Shown piece by piece: positions 16,530 through 31,000 of a stretch of DNA of 33,474 nucleotides (position 1 is its first letter; each line of letters opens with the position of its first letter). The notes below the pieces were generated by a model that made no database searches, was not told the DNA's origin, and was given only the letters and a program-made list of their open reading frames with translations. The stretch comes from Pseudomonadota bacterium (GTDB lineage: Bacteria > Pseudomonadota > Gammaproteobacteria > Xanthomonadales > Rhodanobacteraceae): contig JAJXYE010000276.1 of the NCBI GenBank assembly GCA_021780735.1, positions 1-33,474 of the forward strand, in the 5' to 3' direction. A program made the position numbers and the translations under genes.

Positions 16530-19260
16530 TTGTGCCGACGTCGCTCCACGGGCCGCAACCGAACGCATTGCATCCCCGCGCGCGGTACTCGTAGGTGCCC
16601 GAGGGCTTGCCGCGTACCGCCAGCGCGTTGCTGAATACGTGGGGGACACCCATCCACTGGCCGCTCCCGGCGAGCTGCTGCAAATCGTAGCTGCTCGCCC
16701 CGCTCACTGCGCTCCAGGTCACCGCGTAATTGCCGCTACTGCTGGTCCCCGGCAGGTTGATTACCGGTGCCGTGGACGGTGGCGGGAACGCGGTGCCAAG
16801 CGTGACGGTGATCGTCGCGATCGGACTGAACTGGCCGCAGCCGCCATCGTTGCAGGCCTGAACCCGGTATTTGTAGTCACCGCTGGCGTGCGGGCCCAGC
16901 GTGGTGATGGAGAACCAGCTGGCACGCGTGGAATCCTGCACGGTCACCCAGTCAGCGCTGGCGAACTGCTGTTGCAGCACATAGCGGTTGGCCGAAGTCA
17001 CCGCGGTCCAGCTCACCGTGTAACCACCGCCGCTGCTGGCCGGCAGGCTCAGTTTGGGTACCGACACCGGCACCACAACCACGGTCTTGGTGATGGATCC
17101 GTCGCCGGTGATGTGGTTGTGAACCACCTCGGTCACCTGGTACGTGCCGCCGACCGCATACGTATGCAGGACCGATGACTTCAGACCCACGCTCCCGCCA
17201 TGACCGCCATCGCCGAAGTACCAGTCCATCTCGTCGTCGACAAAGTTGCTTGCGTCCTGCGAATTGTCGCGGAACTCGACGTCACCCGGGAACTGTCCGC
17301 TGTCGTCGAAGTACTCGAAATCAGCAACCGGCGGCGGAGCCCCCACGAGAACCGGGATCATCCTGGAACTGGTGCGGCCGCTGGCGGCGTCCGTCACGGT
17401 TTCGGTGACGTTGTAATACTGCAGCGGCACGTACGTGTGGCTGGGGTTGGTGGCCGTGGACGTGGTGCCGTCGCCGAAGTTCCACACGTGCCTGGAAAGT
17501 GTGCCGTGCCAGTCAACCGATGTGTCGGTGAAGTTGACCGTAGAGCCGGTAACAACGTAACTGAAGCTCGCTACCGGCCCATTGAAATCGGTGATCGCCT
17601 GACTGACGTTCAGGCTGCCGAAGCCGCTGGCGTAGTCCCAGCCGTAGTCCGCCTGTTCGCCGATATTCACACCCTGGGTGATGTCATGGAAAGCGTCGGC
17701 GGGCAGCTCATAGAGCAGCGGTGCGGCAAAGCCGAAACCACTGCCCTGCGAAGCCAGCACCCGTGCCCATGCCCCGGTGAACAGCGGCGCGGAAAGACTG
17801 GTACCGCCGTATTGCGCCAGTTTCCCATGCAGGGTGATGACCGAACCGGTCGACGGGCTCGCGTCCAGCGCGACATCGGGCACGCCGCGGGTGCTGCTGC
17901 CGGCATTGCGACCCACGCCGACCTGCCAGCCCGGTATCGGTTCGTACTCGCTGGGACCGCCACCGCCGGAACGGGTCGGATCGTCCTCCCACACAGTTTC
18001 ACCGGGATAGTTGGCGCCGTCATCGGCATCCAGCCGGGTGCCACCCACGGCGACCACATAGGGTGAGCTGGCCGGGTACGACACGGTGACCGCCGGAGCC
18101 GTCCCGGCGCATTCCTCCGAGCCGTTGTCACCCGATGAGACCGAGAACGTCTGGCCCTGCGCCACGGCCTGCTGCAGGATCTGGTCGGTCGCCGCGATCA
18201 TGCCGTCGGCCTCGGCGTCGCGTTCGCACTCATTCAGCGAGACATTGATGATCTTGGTCGCATTGGCGCTCACCGCGGCATTGATGTCCGCCGTGATGTC
18301 ACTGTTGTTGAGCGACTTGGCGCTGTAGAAGATCAGCTTGTTGACGCCGCCGGTGATGCCCACGATGTCCTGGCTGTCCAGATCCCATTCGACGTCGCCG
18401 CTGGTATCACTGCTGCCCGCGCCGACGACCTGGGTGACGACAGCCGGCAGCGAATGCGCGGTGGTGAAACTGTTCAGGTCGCTCAGGATCCCCGTCATGC
18501 TGCCTTCGGAAATGATACCGACCGTCACGTTGGACGCGGTCGGCGTGCCGCTTGCGCCGTAGATACCGGCGAAGTCGGTCGGATCATGGCCGGTGAAGCC
18601 CGGCACCGAACTGGTGTGCGTGGCGCTGTCGTAGCCGGCCGGCCGGGCGGCGGTATGGAATACGTTCACCGTCTGCAGTCCCAGCACCGACAGCACCGTG
18701 TCGCGCAGCGATGCGGGAATCATCACGCTGCCAGTATTGGCGTAGGCCACGTGTCCGTCCTGCGTGCGCACCTGCACCAGACCCACATGAAATGCCGCAC
18801 GCACGACATCCGCGGTGGCGTCCGCGCTTACCAGCTGGCGATTCGGCGCCACGTCGATGTTGCTGAAACCAGCCAGTTTCAGGTAGTCGACCACGGCCTG
18901 CGCTTGCGCCTGGGTGGGAGCGAACTGCGCCACGAAATCGCCCGTGGTCATCGAGCGCTGTGCAAGCGCGGTTCCTTTTTGCCGTGCCTTCGCCAGAAAC
19001 CGGTCAAGCCGGGCCTGGTTGCGCAGCTTCAGCGAGATCACCAGGTGCATCGGCTGGGTGACTGGCAGCAGGCCAACCGCCTGATCGCCGGTGTGCAATG
19101 CAGCTGGCTGTTGCGCCAGCGCTACCAGTGCCCGATTGGCCCGCGCGCCGGGCGGACTGCTGGGCGGTGCCACGCTGGAGATCGGGCTGGCACTGGCCGG
19201 GCAGGCCATGGCCAGGCCGATGAGGGTGACGAGCATCCTTGAGCGGGTGTGGTTGAACAT
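16510..19260 (-). CDS. Secreted S53-family (sedolisin / pro-kumamolisin) serine protease with two PKD-like and two Fn3-like C-terminal domains
   Basis: Signal peptide; pro-domain; catalytic motifs DVEWDLDSQD (Glu/Asp), SVSSGDNGSEE (Asp), YGGTSLSAPLFTG (Ser); Ca site DITQGVN...YGWDYASGFGSLNV; PKD motifs WNFGDGTTSTATNPSHTY and WYFGDGG; Fn3-like YTVSWTAVTSANRYVLQQ and YAVTWSAVSGASSYDLQQ. Confidence 0.95.
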   Translation of the reverse strand: MFNHTRSRMLVTLIGLAMACPASASPISSVAPPSSPPGARANRALVALAQQPAALHTGDQAVGLLPVTQPMHLVISLKLRNQARLDRFLAKARQKGTALAQRSMTTGDFVAQFAPTQAQAQAVVDYLKLAGFSNIDVAPNRQLVSADATADVVRAAFHVGLVQVRTQDGHVAYANTGSVMIPASLRDTVLSVLGLQTVNVFHTAARPAGYDSATHTSSVPGFTGHDPTDFAGIYGASGTPTASNVTVGIISEGSMTGILSDLNSFTTAHSLPAVVTQVVGAGSSDTSGDVEWDLDSQDIVGITGGVNKLIFYSAKSLNNSDITADINAAVSANATKIINVSLNECERDAEADGMIAATDQILQQAVAQGQTFSVSSGDNGSEECAGTAPAVTVSYPASSPYVVAVGGTRLDADDGANYPGETVWEDDPTRSGGGGPSEYEPIPGWQVGVGRNAGSSTRGVPDVALDASPSTGSVITLHGKLAQYGGTSLSAPLFTGAWARVLASQGSGFGFAAPLLYELPADAFHDITQGVNIGEQADYGWDYASGFGSLNVSQAITDFNGPVASFSYVVTGSTVNFTDTSVDWHGTLSRHVWNFGDGTTSTATNPSHTYVPLQYYNVTETVTDAASGRTSSRMIPVLVGAPPPVADFEYFDDSGQFPGDVEFRDNSQDASNFVDDEMDWYFGDGGHGGSVGLKSSVLHTYAVGGTYQVTEVVHNHITGDGSITKTVVVVPVSVPKLSLPASSGGGYTVSWTAVTSANRYVLQQQFASADWVTVQDSTRASWFSITTLGPHASGDYKYRVQACNDGGCGQFSPIATITVTLGTAFPPPSTAPVINLPGTSSSGNYAVTWSAVSGASSYDLQQLAGSGQWMGVPHVFSNALAVRGKPSGTYEYRARGCNAFGCGPWSDVGTITVSLP

Positions 19261-19548
19261 GGGATCTTCCTGAAATTATCCATCGAGCATGAGCACGCCG
19301 GCCACGTGGCCGTCGGCGCGAGACGTGGCGCCTGTGGTCGCTGGGTGTTCCCCTTTCGATCGGCAGATCTGCGTCCGGACTGTTCAACAATCCAACCCGG
19401 AAGTCCAGCCGCAGGTTCTTGCGTTTCGCCCGCGAATGGGCGGGCGCGCTCCGACCGGCCGGCGGAAACGAACATCACCTGCAAGCGCTGACGCTATCCA
19501 TGGCTGCAGCAGCAGGCAAGCCACGATCACCATCGCAACAGGCGGCGA

Positions 19549-20088
19549 TCAGGACAGCCCGAGTTGCCGCGTCTCACCGGGAGCCAGGCCATCCAGCGCA
19601 TGCTCGCCGATGCGCACGCGGATCAGGCGCAGGGTGGGAAAGCCGACCGCGGCAGTCATCCGGCGCACCTGCCGGTTGCGTCCCTCGCGCAGGCTCAGGC
19701 TGAGCCAGCTGGTGGGAATCGCCTTGCGAAAGCGCACCGGCGGATCGCGTGGCCACAACCAGCCGGGTTCGTCTGCCGCCTCCACCTGCGCCGGCAGGGT
19801 CGGACCGTCATTCAGCAGCACTCCGCTGCGCAGCCGCTGCAAGGCCGCCTCGTCGATGGCACCGTCGACCTGCACCAGATAGGTCTTGGCCTGCTTGTGG
19901 CGCGGGTCGGTGAGGCGATGCGCCAGCGGGCCGTCGTCGGTCAGCAGCAGCAGGCCCTCGCTGTCCTGATCCAGTCGTCCGGCCGCATAGACGTCCTTTT
20001 GCCGGACGTAATCAGCCAGGGTGGGGCGACCGCGATCGTCGGTGAACTGGCACAGCACACCGTAGGGTTTGTTCAGTGCGATCAGCAT
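19549..20088 (-). CDS. rluE: Pseudouridine synthase, RsuA/RluE type (23S rRNA)
   Basis: 179 aa: [17 protein letters not shown]...[43 protein letters not shown]...[29 protein letters not shown]. Confidence 0.92.
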   Translation of the reverse strand: MLIALNKPYGVLCQFTDDRGRPTLADYVRQKDVYAAGRLDQDSEGLLLLTDDGPLAHRLTDPRHKQAKTYLVQVDGAIDEAALQRLRSGVLLNDGPTLPAQVEAADEPGWLWPRDPPVRFRKAIPTSWLSLSLREGRNRQVRRMTAAVGFPTLRLIRVRIGEHALDGLAPGETRQLGLS

Positions 20089-20112
20089 GGCGCGCCACGA
20101 CCCACCAGCTGC

Positions 20113-21084
20113 TCAGTTCCGCGGCACACCGCTTGAATCCGCCGAGGCGGGCATCGGTTTGACGAAACGCAGGGTCATTCGATCCGATTCACCGATCGCC
20201 AGGTATTTCGCCCGATTCTTGTCGCCCAGGGCCAGCGTCGGCGGCAGTGTCCAGACACCCTTGGGGTGATCCCGGCTGTCCCTGGGGTTGGCGTTGATCT
20301 CGCTGCTGCCGTCCAGGCTGAAGCCGGCGTCGGTGGCCAGTTTCACCACGTAACTGGTCGGCAGGTAACCGCTGCGCTTCACCGCGTCCAGCTTGGCGTC
20401 GTCGTCGGCGCGATGATCGACCACGCCCAGCACGCCACCGGGCCGCAGCACCGCGAAGAACGCCTTGAACATCGCCGGCGCGGTATCGGCCATCACCCAG
20501 TTGTGCACGTTGCGGAAGGTCAGCACCAGGTCGGCGGAGCCGGGTGCGCCGAATACCGGTGCCTTCGGATCGAATTCGACGAACTGGGCGTTGCCGTATT
20601 CGGCGGCATCGCCGGCAAATTTGCGGCGCAGGCCGTTGTCGTCGCGCGCCGCCTCGGTGTCGCCGCCGGCCGGCGCCTGGATCGCCGCGACATAGCGGCC
20701 GTTGTCGCGCAGCAGCGGTGCCAGGATCTCGCTGTACCAGCCGCTGCCGGGGGTGATCTCGATCACCGTCTGATCCGGCCGCACACCGAAGAATTGCAGG
20801 GTGGCCTTGGGATGGCGATAGACGTCGCGCGCGCGGTTGGCCGCCGATCGCCAGCTGCCGGCGAGCACGCTGTCCAGTTGCGAGGCGGTGAAATCGCTGG
20901 CGCTGGTCGGCGGCACCAGCGCGTCGGTCGGCTGGTCGGTCTCGGCCGAAGCGGCCGAAGCGGCTACGGCAGGCTGGGCGCGCGCAGGCGCCGACCAGAC
21001 CAGCCAGCCAGCCAGCAACAGCGTGGCCAGTGCCAGCCACGCACGCGTGGCTTCAATACGGTGTGTCGCGGTCGTCTGCTTCAT
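20113..21084 (-). CDS. Exported class I SAM-dependent methyltransferase-like protein
   Basis: 323 aa with N-terminal TM/signal (AWLALATLLLAGWLVWSAPARAQ); QTVIEITPGSGWYSEILAPLL, LVLTFRNVHNW, LRPGGVLGVVDHRA. Confidence 0.85.
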   Translation of the reverse strand: MKQTTATHRIEATRAWLALATLLLAGWLVWSAPARAQPAVAASAASAETDQPTDALVPPTSASDFTASQLDSVLAGSWRSAANRARDVYRHPKATLQFFGVRPDQTVIEITPGSGWYSEILAPLLRDNGRYVAAIQAPAGGDTEAARDDNGLRRKFAGDAAEYGNAQFVEFDPKAPVFGAPGSADLVLTFRNVHNWVMADTAPAMFKAFFAVLRPGGVLGVVDHRADDDAKLDAVKRSGYLPTSYVVKLATDAGFSLDGSSEINANPRDSRDHPKGVWTLPPTLALGDKNRAKYLAIGESDRMTLRFVKPMPASADSSGVPRN

Positions 21085-21184
21085 CGTGGACTCCCTGGCG
21101 CGGCGGCCATCCGGACGTGATGCATTCTAGCGGGGGACGGGGCGGCAAGCGCATCGCATCGCACGGTGCGCCGGCAGAACCGGG

Positions 21185-22300
<1,116 letters not shown>

Positions 22301-22368
22301 TCAACTCCCGACAATGGGTCGACAACAACCCTTGATGATGACGTGTACGACCACGTGGCGAAACCCGA

Positions 22369-23289
22369 TTATCCAACGGTGGTGTCATCCGGCCTGAACG
22401 CCGACATCTGCCGGCAGTAGTCCTGTGCCTCGCCAAGCAGCCACTCGCGGAACGACTGCAGGCCGCGATGCTCGCGGGAGCGCGACGGATACACCAGCCA
22501 GTACGCCTCCTCCACCCGCAGGTAATGATTGCCCAGCACGTGCAAGCGCCCGGCGTCGATCAGCGACTTCGACGTCACCATCCGCCCCAGCGCCACGCCA
22601 AGACCTTCCAGCGCCGCGTGACGCAACGCATCGAGGCTGTCGAACTGCGCCACGTAGCGCCTTGGCCGCGCACCCCCGAAACGCTCGAACCAGTCGTTCC
22701 AGCGGGTCGATGGCGCCGGCTCGCCCAACAGCGGCCAGCGTGACAGGTCGCGCGGATCGGTGCCGCTCATTTGCGCGATCAACTCGGGCGCCGCCACCGG
22801 TGCAATCCATTCGCCGAACAGTCTCTCGCTGTGCAGGCTGGCCCATTCGCCACGACCGTAACGCAGGCCCGCGTCGACCGGCTCGTGCTCGAAATTCACC
22901 AGCATGGAACCCGATTGCAGGGTCAGTTCCAGCTCCGGATGGGCCGCCACCAGCCGTGGCAGTCGCGGCACCAGCCAGCTGGACATGATGCCCGGGCTGG
23001 CGCTGAGGGTGAGCGCATCGTCGCGACGCTGGTCGTAGGCTGACAGCGCCCGCTCGATCCCCTCGATATGCTCGCCCACCACTTCCAGCAGGCGGCAACC
23101 CTCGATCGTCAGCTTCACCCCGCGCGGGCCGCGCTCGAACAGCCGCCGCCCAAGCCGCTCCTCGAGCTGGCGCATCTGATGGCTGAGCGCACTGACGGTG
23201 AGGTTGGCCTGCGCGGCGGCGTGCGACAGGTTGCCCAGCCGCGCGACCTGCACGAAAGGTTGAAGCAAACCCAGCGGTAGCCGTGCCAT
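22369..23289 (-). CDS. LysR-family transcriptional regulator (GcvA-like)
   Basis: 306 aa: LLQPFVQVARLGNLSHAAAQANLTVSALSHQMRQLEERLGRRLFERGPRGVKLTIEG wHTH; LysR substrate-binding domain. Confidence 0.95.
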   Translation of the reverse strand: MARLPLGLLQPFVQVARLGNLSHAAAQANLTVSALSHQMRQLEERLGRRLFERGPRGVKLTIEGCRLLEVVGEHIEGIERALSAYDQRRDDALTLSASPGIMSSWLVPRLPRLVAAHPELELTLQSGSMLVNFEHEPVDAGLRYGRGEWASLHSERLFGEWIAPVAAPELIAQMSGTDPRDLSRWPLLGEPAPSTRWNDWFERFGGARPRRYVAQFDSLDALRHAALEGLGVALGRMVTSKSLIDAGRLHVLGNHYLRVEEAYWLVYPSRSREHRGLQSFREWLLGEAQDYCRQMSAFRPDDTTVG

Positions 23290-23314
23290 CTTGAAGATCC
23301 CTCAAGTCTGGCTT

Positions 23315-23335
23315 GCCAATATATCGCTTTTTGGC
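23315..23335. promoter_or_regulatory. Candidate LysR-type binding dyad GCCAA-N11-TTGGC in a divergent promoter region
   Basis: Sequence gccaatatatcgctttttggc between the lysR start (23289) and the divergent small ORF (23399). Confidence 0.4.
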
Positions 23336-23398
23336 GGACTGGCACACGCGTACCTTGAGCACTCCCCAAGTCGCTGCGCTTGTTCCCAGGAGTCCCCC

Positions 23399-23596
23399 AT
23401 GAGTTCGGTATGGAAAGATCTGTTGTTCCTGCATGGCCATATGGTGCGCAAGGAAGACCTCGTCTGGCGCACCGAAAACCGCCCCAGGGAGCACCGCAAC
23501 GAGGCTGCCGGCAACAAGGCCGCCTGCACCACGAAGGAGCCTGGCGCGCCCGCGCGACAGGTTCCGGCGTGGCCGCGACTGGCCGTGCCCCGCTGA
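23399..23596 (+). CDS. Small hypothetical protein (65 aa)
   Basis: MSSVWKDLLFLHGHMVRKEDLVWRTENRPREHRNEAAGNKAACTTKEPGAPARQVPAWPRLAVPR; AGGAG SD at 23388-23392 with 6-nt spacing. Confidence 0.55.
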   Translation: MSSVWKDLLFLHGHMVRKEDLVWRTENRPREHRNEAAGNKAACTTKEPGAPARQVPAWPRLAVPR

Positions 23597-23680
23597 GTCT
23601 CGCCCGCCGATGATCACATCACGGCTATTTTTCGCCGTCGGGCGCATGCTTGGTCATTTCCATCCTCACAGGTGCCATCC

Positions 23681-24628
23681 ATGCACATGCGTCAACTCGG
23701 CAACTCACCGCTTCGGGTCGCCCCACTCGCCTTCGGCGGCAACGTGTTCGGCTGGAGCGCCGACGAAAAGCGCTCGTTCGAATTGCTGGACGCGTTCGTC
23801 GCCGGCGGCGGCAACCTGATCGATACCGCCGACGTCTATTCGGCCTGGGTGCCGGGCAACGGCGGCGGCGAGTCGGAAACCATCATCGGCAAGTGGCTGA
23901 AGAAGAGCGGCAAACGCGAGCAGGTGGTGATCGCCACCAAGGTGGCCAAGTGGGCCGAGCATCCGGGCCTGTCGCCGGTGAATATCCGCCAGGCGGTGGA
24001 CGCCTCGCTGCGGCGCCTGCAGGTGGAGTGCATCGACCTCTATCAAGCGCATGAAGACGATGCCAGCGTGCCACTGGCCGACACGCTGGGCGAATTCGCC
24101 CGACTGATCGAGGCGGGCAAGGTGCGCGCCATCGGCGCGTCCAACTACGGTGCCGATCGGCTGGCCGAGGCGCTGCGGGTGTCGCGCGAGCACAATCTGC
24201 CCCGCTTCGAAAGCCTGCAACCGGAATACAACCTGCTCAGCCGCCACGGTTACGAGGCGGAACTGGAGCCGCTGATCCGGCGCGAGAACATCGGCGTGAT
24301 CAGCTACTACGCGCTGGCCAGCGGCTTCCTCAGCGGCAAATACCGCAGCGAGGCCGACCTGGCCAAGAGTGCGGCACGCGGCGGCGGCGTGAAGAAGTAC
24401 CTGAACCCGCACGGCCTCGGCGTACTGGCCGCACTGGATCAGGTCGCGGCCAGCCACCGCGCCACCCCGGCCCAGGTGGCGCTGGCCTGGCTCATGGCCC
24501 GGCCCGGCATCAGCGCGCCGATCGCCAGCGCCACCCGTGTGGCGCAGCTCGACGAATTGCTCGGCGCCACCACGCTGGCGCTGACGGCCGCCGAAATCGC
24601 CGCGCTGGATCAGGCCAGCGCCGACTGA
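23681..24628 (+). CDS. Aldo/keto reductase
   Basis: MHMRQLGNSPLRVAPLAFGGNVFGWSADEKRSFELLDAFVAGGGNLIDTADVYSAW...ECIDLYQAHEDDASVPLADTLGEFARLIEAGKVRAIGASNYGADRL...PEYNLLSR. Confidence 0.95.
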   Translation: MHMRQLGNSPLRVAPLAFGGNVFGWSADEKRSFELLDAFVAGGGNLIDTADVYSAWVPGNGGGESETIIGKWLKKSGKREQVVIATKVAKWAEHPGLSPVNIRQAVDASLRRLQVECIDLYQAHEDDASVPLADTLGEFARLIEAGKVRAIGASNYGADRLAEALRVSREHNLPRFESLQPEYNLLSRHGYEAELEPLIRRENIGVISYYALASGFLSGKYRSEADLAKSAARGGGVKKYLNPHGLGVLAALDQVAASHRATPAQVALAWLMARPGISAPIASATRVAQLDELLGATTLALTAAEIAALDQASAD

Positions 24629-24676
24629 TCAGCTGAGCACGAATACCCGCAGCGCAGCGAACCGGCCGCACCAACG

Positions 24677-24707
24677 CGAAGACCGGTATCAAGGATGCCG
24701 GTCTTCG
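24677..24707. terminator. Bidirectional terminator-like hairpin between convergent genes
   Basis: CGAAGACCGG-TATCAAGGATG-CCGGTCTTCG: 10-bp perfect stem, extendable by T-G and ATC/GAT to a 3-nt loop; no clear U-tract. Confidence 0.65.
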
Positions 24708-24746
24708 TCAGCCTTCAGGCGAGGCACTGCTTGCCCGTGGTCGGGA

Positions 24747-27784
<3,038 letters not shown>

Positions 27785-28056
27785 GGAAACATCTCCTGCT
27801 TCGGCGCCCGACCGATTTCCTGAAGTTCTGACCGGGCTGGAGGCGGCCGGCGCGACGACTTGATCGCCCTCTCCGCTGATTCGCGCGGGCACGTGCCCGC
27901 GCCGGCATGTCGCCGCTGCTGTCGGTGTCCAGGAGCGTGGGCGGCAAGACCATCGCGTCCGTCTCCGTCTCGAAAGAGCGGCCAGTGTTGCCCGGCCTTT
28001 GCTCAATGGCCGGTGAATGCACAGAGCAATCGTTCAGGCTCGACCACGGGCTTTGT

Positions 28057-31000
28057 TCAGCTGGCCCGCGGCTGAGCCAGCAACGCCTTGCGCTGGCGCC
28101 GACGGGTGCTGCGCGCGCGGCGACGCTCGGCAAGACAGGAGAAGATCACGTACAACGCCGGCGTGCTGAGCAGGGTCAGGCTTTGCGAGATCAGCAGGCC
28201 ACCGATCAGCGCGATGCCCAGTGGACGGCGCAATTCGCTGCCCTCACCCAGGCCGATCGCGATCGGCAGGGCGGCCAGAATCGCCACCATGGTGGTCATC
28301 ATGATCGGGCGGAAACGCACCAGACACGCCTCGCGCGCCGCTTCGAGCGGGCTCTTGCCGTGCTCGCGTTCGGCGACCAGGGCAAAGTCGATCATCATGA
28401 TCGCGTTTTTCTTGACGATGCCTATCAACAGCACCAGCGCGATCTGCGCCACCACCGACAACTCGGTACCGGTCAACCACAGGGCGAGCAGCGCGCCGAC
28501 ACCCGCGGCCGGAAGGGTGGAGAGGATCGTGATGGGGTGAATCAGGTTCTCGTACAGCATGCCGAGCACGATGTAGACGGTGAGCACCGCCGCCAGCACC
28601 AGCCACAGCATGCCGCTCTGCGACTGCTGGAAACGGCGGAAATCGGCGCCGACATTGAGCTTGATATCGCCGGGCAAACGCATGTTGCTGGCGGTGGCCT
28701 GGATGATCTGCAGCGCCTGGCCCATGCTCACGCCTGGGGCGAGATTGAAGCTCAGATCCATCGTGGTGTACTGGTTTTCGTGGGTGACCTCCGACGGTGC
28801 CAGACCCGACTCCTGCCGCGTGAACGCGGAGATCGGCACCATCCGGCCGCTGCTGGACTTCACGTAGATGCGATCGAGCGCCCCCGGCGTGGCGGTCTGC
28901 GAGGGCAGCGCGTTGACCACCACCGCGTACTGGTTGATGTCCGAGTATATGGTCGATACCCGACGCTGGCCGAACGCGTCGTACAGGGCGCCATCGACCG
29001 CACCGACGGAAATCCCCAGCCGCGCGGCCTTGTCCCGATCGATCACGATGTTCTGGCGCAGCCCGCCCTGGTCGATGTCGCTGCCCACATCCAGCAGCTG
29101 CGGATTCTTCCTCAGTTCGGCAACGAGCCTTGGCAGCCACAGTTGCAACGACGCCAGGTCGTTGCCCTGCAGCGAGATCTGGTATTGCGCGCCCTGACTG
29201 GTGCCGCCGCCACCAGCGCTGGGCAGGTCCTGCACCGGGCGCAGGCGCAGGTTCAGATCGGGGTATTTGGCCGCTTTCGCACTCAGCCGCGCGAGAACCG
29301 CAAAGGTGTCGTCCTTGCGACCCTGGGCATGCGTTTTCAGATCGATGTTGAACGAGCCACTGGTGCCCTGACGGCTGCTGCCCAGTCGCGAACCCACGGT
29401 GGCCACGTCGGGATCGGCCATCAGCATGGCGGTGAGCCGCTCCAGCCGCTTCTTGCTCTCGTTGAATGACACGGTGGCGCTGGAGCTGGCTCGACCCCAG
29501 ATCAGGCCGGTGTCCTGCTGCGGAAACAGCCCGGCCTTGACCACGGTGAACAGGTAGAAGGTGATGAAGATCAGCACCAGCGGGGTCAGCGCGAACCACA
29601 GGGCGTGACGCAGCGAGAACTCCAGTGCCCGGCGATAGATGCGCAGCATGCCGGCATGGAAACGGTCCAGCGCATGGCCGCGCTCCGGCTGCGTCGCCGC
29701 TTGCCGCTCCACGCGATGGCCGCTGAGGAAGCGTCCGCACAAGGCCGGGGTCAGGGTCAGCGATACGCACGCCGAGACCACGATGGCAGCCACCAGGGTG
29801 ACCGCGAATTCGTGCATGAACATGCCGGTGATGCCGCCGGCGAACAGCAGCGGGATGAATACCGCGATCAGCGAAGCGGTGATGGAGACGATGGTGAAGC
29901 CGATTTCCTTCGCCCCGGCCAGGGTGGCCTGCATCCGGCTCATGCCATCGTCGATATGGCGGATGATGTTCTCGATCACCACGATCGCGTCGTCGACGAC
30001 GAAGCCGATCGCGATCACCAGCGCCAGCAAGGTGAGGTTGTTCAGCGTGTAGCCGAGGATGTACATCACCACGAAGGCACCGGCCAGCGACAGCGGCACC
30101 GCCGTTGCCGCGATCAGGGTCGGCGCCAGCCGGCGCAGGAACAGCGCCATCGTCAGAATCACCATTGCCAGCGAAATCAGCAGCGTCGCCTGCACCTCGT
30201 GCAGCGAAGCGCGGATCGTCGGCGTGCCGTCAAAGAACGGAGTCAGCTCGGTGCCCGGCTGCAGGAAGCCGCGCAACGCCGGCAGTTGCGCCTTGACCCG
30301 GTCCACCGTGGCGATGACGTTGGCATCGGATTTTTTGTAGACGTACATCAGCACCGCCGGCTTGCCGCGGAACCAGGCGGCCTGGTAGGCGTCCTCGGTA
30401 CCGGCGTAGACGTGCGCCACGTCGGCCAGCCGCACCGGCGTTCCGTTCCTGCTGGCGATGACCAGCTGGGCGAAATCGTCCGCGCTGTGCAGTGCGGTGG
30501 TGGCATCGACCGACATGCGCACGTTGCCGTCGCTGATGAACCCCTGCGGCGAAGTCACGTTGGCGGCGGTCAGTGCGTTGCGCAGCTCATCCGGCGAAAT
30601 CCCCATCGCGTTCAGCGCGCGCAGATTCACGTCGACCCGAATCGCCGGCGTCGCTGCGCCGGCGATCTCCACTGACGACACCCCGGGCAACTGGCGCAGG
30701 CGCTGCGCCAGCAGCGAATCGGAGACGTTGTAGAGGTCGGCGGTCGACTGCGTGTCCGAGGTCAGCGCGAATGCGATGACCGGGTCGTCGTTCGGATTGG
30801 CCTTCTGGTAGCTCGGCGCGCCATTGAGACCGCTGGGCAGATCCGGTATGGCGGCGTTGATTGCCGCCTGCACCTCGCGCGCGGAGGAATCCAGATTGGT
30901 GCCGTTGTCGAACAGCATGAAGACGAAGGTGCTGCCTTCGGAACTGTGCGAACGCATCAGGGTGATGCCGGGCACCTGGCCGAGGTGCCGCTCCAGCGGC

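Noticed and set aside
28244-29770. 508-aa minus-strand ORF inside the MdtC-like gene
   Set aside because: Different frame from the intact 1045-aa permease and no domain sense; not a frameshift.
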